Assembly (NCBI GenBank): GCA_029907285.1
Contig: JARYMD010000315.1
Span: 1 to 5,331, forward strand
From: Verrucomicrobiota bacterium
GTDB taxonomy: Bacteria; Verrucomicrobiota; Verrucomicrobiia; Limisphaerales; J093
Direction: 5' to 3'
Length of the DNA: 5,331 bases
Under the pieces are notes generated by a model. It saw nothing but the letters and a program-made list of their open reading frames with translations, searched no databases and was not told the DNA's origin. Below, in pieces: positions 1 to 5,331 of this stretch. The translations under genes were made by a program, and so were the position numbers. Within the stretch, counting starts at the first letter, position 1; each line of letters starts with the position of its first letter.

Positions 1-146
1 GATTCTTCCGGTCCAACAACAAGTCCCCCGCCGACTTATGTCGTCGGCTACGGACGAGTTTTCGGTGCCCCCGTAGCCGTCCCGCTCTGCGGGATGAGTC
101 CGCGGGATTCTTCCGGTCCAACAGCAAGTCCCTCGCCGTCGGCTAC
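1..146. repeat. Intergenic repeat region: imperfect direct repeat (1-33 and 106-138) with hairpins
   Basis: Positions 1-33 and 106-138 are the same 33-nt sequence, beginning GATTCTTCCGGTCCAACA, with only two mismatches and an offset of 105. Both copies are followed by TCGGCTAC (44-51 and 139-146), but the first has 10 extra bases (34-43). Those bases help form a small palindrome, with GCCGAC at 30-35 pairing with GTCGGC at 43-48. A second stem pairs CGGCTACGG (45-53) with CCGTAGCCG (71-79). A third is CCCGC-TCT-GCGGG at 81-93. The 30-48 and 45-79 stems share bases, so they are mutually exclusive. No convincing reading frame covers the region. It resembles a dispersed, structured intergenic repeat, and the first copy may continue beyond the left edge of the window. 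Whether it is transcribed cannot be judged. Confidence 0.75.
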
Positions 147-248
147 AGGTGAATCTTTCCAGTGAGACCGCAACTCCACACCTCAGTCCGCAAAATCTGC
201 ATCTTCTCCTTGCCAAACCATGTCCTGACAGCATTTACTGGCGCAGCC

Positions 249-1049
249 ATGCCTTTACCAGCGGACTATCACATGCACACAAAGCTGTGCCGACACGCCA
301 TAGGCGAGCCCGCACAGTACGCTGCCAAAGCAATTGCAGTCGGCCTTAGCGAAATCGGATTCTCAGATCACAGCCCCATGCCAACAGACGGGTTCGACGA
401 CTGGCGAATGCGATTGTCCGAACTGGACGAGTACGTCGAACTCGTCACACGCGCGCAAAAGGATTTCCCAGCGGTTCGTATTGCGCTCGGACTCGAAATC
501 GATTTCCTGCCTGGCCATGAGGATTGGATTCGCGACCTGGCCCGCAGGCACAACTGGGATTACTTGATCGGCTCGGTCCATTACGTCGAGCCCGGGTGGG
601 ACATCGACAACCCCGCCAAAATCAGCACATGGCACGATCGAAACCCAGCCGAGGTTTGGGCAGCGTACTTCGATCGCCTCAGCAAGGCAGCAGGTTCAGG
701 CCTGTTCGACATTATAGGCCACGTTGATCTCTGCAAGAAATTCGGGTTTGTCCCCGAAAGCGATTTCATGCCACAGGTCCACGGATTTCTTTCAGCCGCC
801 GCCCGTGCGCGCGTCGCCATTGAAATCAACACGGCCGGCCTGCGCAAACAGTGCCATGAAATCTACCCAAGCCGCCCAATCCTCGAAGCCGCGTTCAGGC
901 TAAACATACCGATCACCTTCGGTTCAGACGCGCACGCGCCGGACGAAGTCGGCGCCGACTTTCCAAGTGCAGTTGCTCTGGCAAAAAACTGCGCCTACAC
1001 ACACACGCTGAGATTCAAACAACGCCAGCGCAAAATGGTTCGGCTCTGA
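249..1049 (+). CDS. PHP-family phosphatase, histidinol-phosphatase (HisJ/HisK) type
   Basis: This 266-residue protein has the PHP (polymerase and histidinol phosphatase) metal-dependent phosphoesterase fold. Family members of this type convert L-histidinol phosphate to L-histidinol in the cytoplasm, the penultimate part of histidine synthesis. Metal-site motifs appear in order: DYHMHT (H8, H10) with H16, FSDHSPMP (D40, H41), GLEIDF (E83), SVHYV (H111), GHVDLCKKF (H158, D160), EINTAGLRK (E192) and FGSDAHAPDEVG (D227, H229). Nothing essential seems missing, and the length is normal. I chose the ATG at 249 because the family begins only a few residues before the DxHxH motif. An in-frame GTG at 162 has a good AGGTGA 9 nt upstream, but would add 29 residues unlike the family. 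The gene is alone on its strand, flanked by repeat-bearing intergenic DNA, and convergent with hpnJ. Substrate is inferred: other PHP phosphoesterases share these motifs. Confidence 0.88.
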   Translation: MPLPADYHMHTKLCRHAIGEPAQYAAKAIAVGLSEIGFSDHSPMPTDGFDDWRMRLSELDEYVELVTRAQKDFPAVRIALGLEIDFLPGHEDWIRDLARRHNWDYLIGSVHYVEPGWDIDNPAKISTWHDRNPAEVWAAYFDRLSKAAGSGLFDIIGHVDLCKKFGFVPESDFMPQVHGFLSAAARARVAIEINTAGLRKQCHEIYPSRPILEAAFRLNIPITFGSDAHAPDEVGADFPSAVALAKNCAYTHTLRFKQRQRKMVRL

Positions 1050-1286
1050 CCGGGCAATCTCACCTGCGTGCGGCTTTCTGTCACTCTGGCCCGGAAATCT
1101 CACCGGAATGAAGCTTTGGGTGTCTTGGTCTGGTCAGGCGGTGAGATTCCCGGGCCAGCGACGAAGCATCAATCAAGCGTCGGGCAACTTTGGTTCCGGC
1201 GACGCCGGGCTGCGAATTATGCGGGCTGGAACTGCCGTCTCCTGTCTCCTGACGCCGGTCTCAGGTCTATGGCCCCAGTCCGCCCA
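1050..1286. other. Convergent intergenic region between the PHP phosphatase and hpnJ
   Basis: This 237-bp stretch lies between two convergent stop codons. It holds the large inverted repeat at 1085-1158 (listed separately) and a small hairpin, CCGGC-GAC-GCCGG, at 1196-1208. GTCTCCT is also tandemly duplicated at about 1239-1252. Short frames cross it, but none has recognisable protein character or a credible start. I see no gene here. It probably carries transcription termination for one or both flanking genes, although no T-tract follows any stem. Confidence 0.5.
1085..1158. repeat. Inverted repeat, about 20-bp stem with one mismatch and 33-nt loop
   Basis: CTGGCCCGGAAATCTCACC at 1086-1104 is the reverse complement of 1140-1158 except for one base (1095 against 1149). 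A further G-C pair (1105 with 1139) extends the stem inward, leaving a loop of 33 nt. A third, partial copy of the arm, GGCAATCTCACC, lies in direct orientation at 1053-1064, four bases after the phosphatase stop codon. Exactly 40 nt separate it from the matching part of the left arm. The position between convergent genes fits a bidirectional terminator, but the long loop and lack of a U-tract fit a REP-like or small mobile-element remnant equally well. Confidence 0.75.
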
Positions 1287-2738
1287 TTAAACCGGCGATG
1301 CGCTTTCCTCAATTTCGCGTCTTCGTTGAGCCATGCTCTTGAAGAACTCATACCCTTCACGCAGCCGCCTGAAGCACACTTCCTTGTCCTCGAGCATGGT
1401 CTTGATAATCCGAAGGATCGGGCGTGGCCGGAAATACCACCGATGATAAAACCGCTCCACGGCTTCGAAGATTTGTTCTTTGCTCAGCCCGGGATATTCG
1501 AGGGTTGAATCTTGAAAGCCGGTGTCACGCACGATCTTGGTGTCGTCCTTGCGCGCGAACCATCCATTGCGTTTGGCCTGTTCGTACAACTCTGTGCCCG
1601 GATAGGGCGCCGCAAGGCTCACTTGTATGCTGAACACATCCAGTTCCTGTGCGAACCGGATTGTCTCCTCGATCGTCTCGCGAGTTTCGACCGGCAACCC
1701 CAACACGAATGTTCCGTGGACGAGCACGCCCGCTTTCTTACACGCTTCAGTAAACCGCCGCATCTGCTCCCTGGTAATGCCTTTTCTGATGTTCTTCAGT
1801 ATCTGTTCGTTCCCGCTCTCGAACCCAACCAACAGCAATCTGAGTCCGCCGCTCTGCAGCTCGCGTATTGTATCGTAATCAAGGTTGGCCCGGCTGTTGC
1901 ACGACCATGTTATGCCGAGCGGCGCAAGTTTCTTCGCAATCTCCCTCGCACGGGGCAGATTTGCCGTGAAAGTGTCATCGTCAAAGAAGAATTCTTTCAC
2001 CTGCGGGAACAGCTCTTTCATGTAGGCCATCTCGCGCGCGACGTTGTCCGCAGACCGAACACGATACCTGTTGCCGCCTATTGTTTGTGGCCACAAACAG
2101 AAAGTGCATTTGGCCGGGCAACCCCGCCCCGTGTACAGGCTCACATACGGATGGAGCAGATACCCGATGTAGTATCTCTCGATCTGCAAATCCCGCTTGT
2201 ACACTTCGCCAACCCACGGCAGCACGTCAAGATCGCCTATCAACTCCCGGTCCGGGTTGTGGTGAATCCGGCCATCCTTGTCTCTGAACGACAGCCCCGC
2301 CACCTTGTCAAGCGGGACGCCTTCGACCACCTCTTTGCAGGTGAAATCAAATTCTTTCCGCGCCACCCAGTCAATCGCCCACGATGACTCGAGGGTTTCT
2401 TTGGGCAAAACCGACGCATGCGGCCCCACAAAACCAACCAATGTCTCCGGACGCTGCTGCCTTATCGCCTCCGCAATCCGGCAGTCATTCCGCAACGACG
2501 GCGTCGAAGTGTGAATTATGACATGATCGTAGTCCTGCGCCACCTTCAGGCACTCTTCCACGCCAATGTTATGCGGCGGACAATCAAGAAGCTTTGATCC
2601 CGGCACCAACGCTGCCGGCTGCGCAAGCCAGGTCGGATACCAAAAACTCGTTACTTCCCGTCTTGCCTGGTAACGCGAACCAGCGCCTCCATCAAACCCT
2701 TCAAAACTGGGTGGACACAAAAACAACGCCCTGCTCAT
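1287..2738 (-). CDS. hpnJ: Hopanoid biosynthesis radical SAM protein HpnJ (cyclitol-ether forming)
   Basis: HpnJ is a radical SAM enzyme of extended-hopanoid synthesis. Genetic work on the family assigns it to converting bacteriohopanetetrol glucosamine into the cyclitol ether by ring contraction, after HpnI (glycosyltransferase) and HpnK (deacetylase). The 483-residue protein has a B12-binding-like Rossmann domain at about 1-140, including VGFVGPHASVLP at 101-112. The radical SAM core follows, with the cluster motif GRGCPAKCTFC (C207, C211, C214), FFFDDDTFT at 250-258, LVGFESGNEQ at 303-312 and GTFVLGLPVETRE at 342-354. A basic helical tail ends the protein. The N-terminal PPSFEGFDGGAGSRYQARRE is a family signature. 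No DxHxxG cobalamin-coordinating motif is visible. The ATG overlaps the hpnH stop as ATGA, so translation is probably coupled. The preceding purine-rich stretch (GAAGAAAG) is a weak ribosome site. Identity is secure; the reaction is transferred from the family. Confidence 0.95.
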   Translation of the reverse strand: MSRALFLCPPSFEGFDGGAGSRYQARREVTSFWYPTWLAQPAALVPGSKLLDCPPHNIGVEECLKVAQDYDHVIIHTSTPSLRNDCRIAEAIRQQRPETLVGFVGPHASVLPKETLESSWAIDWVARKEFDFTCKEVVEGVPLDKVAGLSFRDKDGRIHHNPDRELIGDLDVLPWVGEVYKRDLQIERYYIGYLLHPYVSLYTGRGCPAKCTFCLWPQTIGGNRYRVRSADNVAREMAYMKELFPQVKEFFFDDDTFTANLPRAREIAKKLAPLGITWSCNSRANLDYDTIRELQSGGLRLLLVGFESGNEQILKNIRKGITREQMRRFTEACKKAGVLVHGTFVLGLPVETRETIEETIRFAQELDVFSIQVSLAAPYPGTELYEQAKRNGWFARKDDTKIVRDTGFQDSTLEYPGLSKEQIFEAVERFYHRWYFRPRPILRIIKTMLEDKEVCFRRLREGYEFFKSMAQRRREIEESASPV

Positions 2739-3991
2739 TTCTTGCTTTCTTCACTGACCAAAGTTTTCGTTGCCGCGCCGTTGAACGCAATTATCTCATG
2801 ACCGCGCTCAAACCGCGGCGGTGTCGGGCCGAAATTGTATTTGAAATTCTTCAAATGATCTCCAGGCCGGTAATCTGTGCCAAGCGCGCCGCTTGGATCG
2901 AACCCGCAATGCACCATGCAATTCTCGCACCGCGCGTCCAAAGCCTTGCCGCTGACCCGCCCATATCGATCCCAATCGACTTTGTCCAGCATCTCTTGAT
3001 AGCTCGCGTAATGTGCGTCAGTGATCAGGTAACACGGCGCTTTCCATCCCATGATGTTATAAGTTGGGATCGCCCACGCCGAGCATCTCAATTCGCGTTT
3101 GCCGGCAAGAAACTCCTGGTACACCGGTGTGCCGTAAATGACAAACCTCTTTCCCCAATCAAGGATATTGGCGAACTTCTCATGCGTCATTTCTCTTGTA
3201 AGAAAAAACTCCTCCGGCTTCCGGCCGAGCCGGGCCATAATGTCCCTTTTCGCAGCGTCATAGTCATAGCCCGGCGAGATTGTGTGACCATCCACCCCAA
3301 GCCAGGAAAGGAACTTGAACATGTCCTCGATTTCCTTCGGGTTCGTCTGCCGGTAAACGGTCGTGTTGGTAGCAACCTGAAACCCGAGAATCTTCGCCAT
3401 CTTGATCGCGCGAATGCTTTCCCTGAACACACCGGGTCGTTCCACGACTGCGTCATGCGTTGCCTCAAGGCCGTCCAAGTGCAAATTCCAGTACAGCCAT
3501 TTCGTCGGCCTTATAACGGTTCCAACCCGGCGTTCACCTTTCCGTACAGCTTCGGCATCCCGCTCGGGCAACAGTTTTTCGTCAACCAACCGCGCCACCA
3601 ACGAATCGAGCGCCGGTTCATATATGGACGCCAAATAATCGGTGAGCTTCCGACGCATCAACAGCCCGTTCGTGCATATATATACAATGCGCCCCTGCTT
3701 CAACAGCCCGGCGACCAACTCCTCAATCCGGTTGTACAACAATGGTTCGCCCCCGCAGATCGACACCATCGGCGCGTCACATTCCTGAGCCACAGCCAGA
3801 CATTTCTCCAAAGGCACCTGCTCTTTAAGGTTCGTCGAATACTCCCTGATCCGCCCACAACCAGTGCACGCAAGGTTGCACGCGTGCAACGGTTCAAGTT
3901 GCAATACAAGAGCAAACTTCTCCGTCCCCAACAGCTTGTGTTTCAGTATGTGGCCGGCGATCTTTGCCGACAACGCAAACGGAAATCGCAT
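2735..3991 (-). CDS. hpnH: Hopanoid biosynthesis radical SAM protein HpnH (adenosylhopane synthase)
   Basis: HpnH couples the 5'-deoxyadenosyl radical from SAM to diploptene, making adenosylhopane, the first step to all C35 side-chain hopanoids. It is a cytoplasmic enzyme acting on a membrane lipid. The 418-residue sequence shows the cluster motif HACNLACTGC (C38, C42, C45), the SAM-binding CGGEPLLY at 79-86, ICTNGLL at 105-111, HLDG at 171-174, SPGYDYD at 239-245, PTYNIMGWKAPCYL at 309-322 and the C-terminal CENCMVHCGFD (C355, C358, C362). All are typical of the family. It is longer than the roughly 330-380 residues I expect. Most of the excess is an inserted helical segment at about 117-158, between CTNGLL and HLDG, and the tail beyond about 385 is also extended. 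The ATG start fits family N termini. The gene lies 8 bp after the small lipoprotein and overlaps hpnJ by 4 bp. Confidence 0.96.
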   Translation of the reverse strand: MRFPFALSAKIAGHILKHKLLGTEKFALVLQLEPLHACNLACTGCGRIREYSTNLKEQVPLEKCLAVAQECDAPMVSICGGEPLLYNRIEELVAGLLKQGRIVYICTNGLLMRRKLTDYLASIYEPALDSLVARLVDEKLLPERDAEAVRKGERRVGTVIRPTKWLYWNLHLDGLEATHDAVVERPGVFRESIRAIKMAKILGFQVATNTTVYRQTNPKEIEDMFKFLSWLGVDGHTISPGYDYDAAKRDIMARLGRKPEEFFLTREMTHEKFANILDWGKRFVIYGTPVYQEFLAGKRELRCSAWAIPTYNIMGWKAPCYLITDAHYASYQEMLDKVDWDRYGRVSGKALDARCENCMVHCGFDPSGALGTDYRPGDHLKNFKYNFGPTPPRFERGHEIIAFNGAATKTLVSEESKK

Positions 3992-3999
3992 ACGCCAAA

Positions 4000-4200
4000 C
4001 TACCTCACCCGCCCGAGTTCATCCCCGGCAAAACATCCGCCATCGACAAAAGCAATCGTATCTTGCCCGCCCTGCCCGTTCTTGATGAACATCAGCGGCG
4101 ATACACTGCCTGTCGCATCAACGCCGCCACAGCCGCCGGCAAATAATAGAACACACACCACGGCAATTGCCATCAGCCACTGTTTCACTTTAAATTTCAC
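4000..4200 (-). CDS. Small predicted lipoprotein upstream of hpnH, function unknown
   Basis: This encodes a predicted 66-residue protein. It starts at a GTG giving MKFKVKQW, then a hydrophobic segment MAIAVVCVLLFAGGC ending in a lipobox-like LFAGGC, with the lipidated cysteine at residue 24. That is a textbook type II signal peptide, so the mature product would be a roughly 43-residue lipoprotein in the envelope. The mature part (GGVDATGSVSPLMFIKNGQ and onward to the stop) is glycine-rich and matches no family I recognise. A GTG at 4188 is an alternative start, giving MKQWLMAIAV. The frame also stays open up to a TTG at 4221. No clear ribosome site precedes any of them. It ends 8 bp before hpnH and supplies that gene's probable ribosome site, so it is most likely the first gene of the hpnH-hpnJ unit. 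It could instead be a leader reading frame, but the signal-peptide pattern argues for a real protein. Confidence 0.65.
   Translation of the reverse strand: MKFKVKQWLMAIAVVCVLLFAGGCGGVDATGSVSPLMFIKNGQGGQDTIAFVDGGCFAGDELGRVR
4003..4009 (-). promoter_or_regulatory. Probable ribosome binding site of hpnH
   Basis: GGTGAGG on the minus strand lies 11 nt before the hpnH ATG and is formed by the last sense codons of the upstream lipoprotein gene (GTG AGG, then TAG). The spacing is slightly long but usable. Because the site sits inside the upstream frame, ribosomes ending there would be delivered next to the hpnH start. This supports translational coupling and the hpnH start chosen. Confidence 0.5.
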
Positions 4201-4227
4201 CAGCGCACTATACGGTACCAAGCGTCA

Positions 4228-5052
4228 ATGGCAAATTGCATTTGTTCATACAATCAAAGCCGAGCCGCTCACCAGCAGCTCTTGCGGATCACCATCGCCC
4301 TTGTCTTCGTGCTCTTGCTTAATTCGACCGGGACGCCAGCAGACGCGAGCAGTTCCAATGAAAAGCCGGGGCCGACCGCCACCCATAGATTCGCCGCACG
4401 CGCCCGGCGTTCGTATGAAGAAGCAAAGAAGCGACTCGATGCCGCACCGACAAACCCGGAGGCCGCGTGGCAGTTGGCACGCGCGTGTTTCGATCTCGCC
4501 GAGTACGCCACCAATAACACCCAAAGAGCCCAAATCGCCAGAGAAGGCATCGCCATCAGCCGACAATTGACAGATCGCCATCCGTCCCTCGCCCCAGCCA
4601 GTTATTACCTCGGCCTGAACCTCGGGCAACTCGCCCGAACTCAAACCATCGGCGCGCTCAACACCGTCGAAGAAATCGAACTCGCATTCAAACGCGCGCT
4701 TGAGCTTGACGCCGGCTTCGATTACGCGGGCCCCGATCGTTCGCTCGGCCTGCTCTACTTCTATGCCCCGGGCTGGCCGGTCAGCATCGGCGACCGCCGC
4801 AAAGCACGCCGTCACATCGCACAAGCTGTCAAACACTCACCCGATTACCCCGAAAATCGACTTTGCCTGGTGGAAGCATATCTTAAGTGGAACGACATCA
4901 GTGCTGCCATCGACCAAATCCGCGCGCTCGAAGAGCTGCGCCCCCGCGCAAGAAACCAGTTCGCCGGTGACCAATGGGAACCTGCATGGGAGGATTGGAA
5001 CATTCGCCTCGAACTCGCCCGCAAAAGACTCAAACTCGGCGATGCAAACTGA
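4228..5052 (+). CDS. Secreted TPR-type helical-repeat protein (possible TatT-like)
   Basis: The 274-residue frame has a signal-peptide-like segment at 20-41 (RITIALVFVLLL, then a small-residue region ending near ADASS), so the product is probably exported to the periplasm. The mature part is all helical. TPR-like pairs appear at about 55-92 (ARRSYEEAKKRLDAAPTNPEAAWQLARAC, consensus-like NPEAAW), 103-160 (AFKRALELD) and 188-235 (RRKARRHIAQAVKHSPDYPENRLCLVEAY, then AIDQIRALEEL). The middle stretch, with YYLGLNLGQLARTQ and LLYFYAPGWPVSIGD, recalls the T-component of TRAP-type transporter systems, but I am unsure of that. The 18 residues before the signal segment are atypical. A TTG at 4282 would give MRITIALVFVLLL, a cleaner signal peptide. 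Neither start has a strong ribosome site. It diverges from the lipoprotein-hpnH-hpnJ unit and probably forms an operon with the next gene. Confidence 0.75.
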   Translation: MANCICSYNQSRAAHQQLLRITIALVFVLLLNSTGTPADASSSNEKPGPTATHRFAARARRSYEEAKKRLDAAPTNPEAAWQLARACFDLAEYATNNTQRAQIAREGIAISRQLTDRHPSLAPASYYLGLNLGQLARTQTIGALNTVEEIELAFKRALELDAGFDYAGPDRSLGLLYFYAPGWPVSIGDRRKARRHIAQAVKHSPDYPENRLCLVEAYLKWNDISAAIDQIRALEELRPRARNQFAGDQWEPAWEDWNIRLELARKRLKLGDAN

Positions 5053-5071
5053 CAAGCCGCGAAAATCAACC

Positions 5072-5331
5072 ATGAATCACAGTGTCCAAGACTCACGTCC
5101 TCAAACAAACGCAGCCGCACCCAAAACCGCTCCCGGGTTCCCCCTTTCCGACTCAAATCAAAGGCGAGTATGTTGGCCCCGGTCTTGCGACAACAGGCCG
5201 GTTGCGGCCGCCACGGTGTGTGCTCTGGCACTGCTCATTTTGATCACCGCATGCCAATCAACAGATCAGCGTTCCAGTGCCAACGCATTGCTCAGAACCA
5301 CATGGCCAGTGCAGAAACTCAACAGGAATCC
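5072..5331 (+). CDS. Predicted lipoprotein, 5' part only (runs off the window)
   Basis: An open frame from ATG 5072 continues without a stop for 86 codons to the right edge, so the 3' end is missing. A polar, proline-containing stretch with several arginines at 31-42 precedes a hydrophobic helix at about 44-60 (VAAATVCALALLILITAC). That helix ends in the lipobox LITAC, with the candidate lipidated cysteine C61 (codon 5252-5254). The following STDQRSSANALLRTTWPVQ is the beginning of the mature domain, too short to identify. About 43 residues before the helix is long for a lipoprotein signal. A GTG at 5216 would leave almost no basic N-region, so the true start is uncertain. The gene follows the TPR protein by 19 bp on the same strand, suggesting a shared transcript and a joint envelope role. 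Confidence 0.6.
   Translation, partial: MNHSVQDSRPQTNAAAPKTAPGFPLSDSNQRRVCWPRSCDNRPVAAATVCALALLILITACQSTDQRSSANALLRTTWPVQKLNRN

Noticed and set aside
1..146. Possible CRISPR array, because of the repeated 33-nt unit
   Set aside because: Only two copies are visible, separated by 72 nt that contain hairpin-forming repeat sequence and no unique spacer; no cas genes are present.
249..1049. A role for the PHP phosphatase in hopanoid head-group synthesis
   Set aside because: It is on the opposite strand, convergent and separated by 237 bp, and its motifs fit ordinary histidinol-phosphatase types. Proximity alone does not support such a role.
1068..1508. A plus-strand frame of 146 codons entering the hpnJ 3' end
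   Set aside because: More than half is antisense to hpnJ, the remainder covers the inverted repeat, and the composition is not protein-like.
1512..2387. A plus-strand open frame of 291 codons antisense to hpnJ
   Set aside because: It lies wholly within hpnJ on the opposite strand, has no recognisable domain or ribosome site, and the hpnJ assignment is very strong.
4210..4227. A TTGACG and TATAGT pair on the minus strand ahead of the small lipoprotein, resembling a promoter
   Set aside because: The spacing between the two hexamers is only 10 bases, far short of the 16-18 needed for a sigma-70 type promoter.
2594..4570. A plus-strand open frame of 658 codons antisense to hpnH and part of hpnJ
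   Set aside because: It runs opposite well-identified hopanoid genes, the small lipoprotein and the start of the TPR gene. Its product is rich in R, P, H and Q with no domain pattern. It is a by-product of GC-biased codon use on the other strand.
4246..4836. A minus-strand open frame of 196 codons opposite the TPR gene
   Set aside because: The plus-strand product has a signal segment and TPR-like periodicity, while the minus-strand product has no recognisable organisation.

Overview
The window looks like a chromosomal fragment of a hopanoid-producing, diderm, moderately GC-rich bacterium. The evidence is a pair of hopanoid-biosynthesis radical SAM genes (HpnH and HpnJ), several predicted envelope lipoproteins, and few strong Shine-Dalgarno sites. 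The style of the proteins and of the intergenic repeat suggests Verrucomicrobiota (Pedosphaera/Limisphaera-like). That assignment is an inference from general impression, not from any marker gene.

Layout. Positions 1-146 hold an intergenic repeat region with two near-identical copies of a 33-nt sequence and several hairpins. A plus-strand PHP-family phosphatase of the histidinol-phosphatase type follows (249-1049). A 237-bp convergent intergenic region (1050-1286) carries a striking 20-bp inverted repeat. On the minus strand, read from right to left, is a compact three-gene unit: a small predicted lipoprotein (4200-4000), hpnH (3991-2735) and hpnJ (2738-1287). The last two overlap by ATGA. 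Diverging from this unit on the plus strand is a secreted TPR-type helical-repeat protein (4228-5052). After 19 bp comes the 5' part of a predicted lipoprotein gene (5072 to the window end).

How the genes work together. HpnH joins the 5'-deoxyadenosyl moiety of SAM to diploptene, giving adenosylhopane, the entry step to all extended (C35) hopanoids. HpnJ acts at the far end of the pathway, turning the glucosamine head group of bacteriohopanetetrol into the cyclitol ether. Their translational coupling here joins the first and last radical SAM steps. The genes for the intermediate steps (hpnG, hpnO or equivalent, hpnI, hpnK) and the squalene-hopene cyclase are not in the window. The small lipoprotein upstream of hpnH and the two divergent secreted proteins have no recognised hopanoid role. 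They make the locus look envelope-oriented. The PHP phosphatase is convergent with hpnJ and is probably unrelated housekeeping (histidine pathway).

No tRNA, rRNA, CRISPR array, insertion sequence or transposase was seen.
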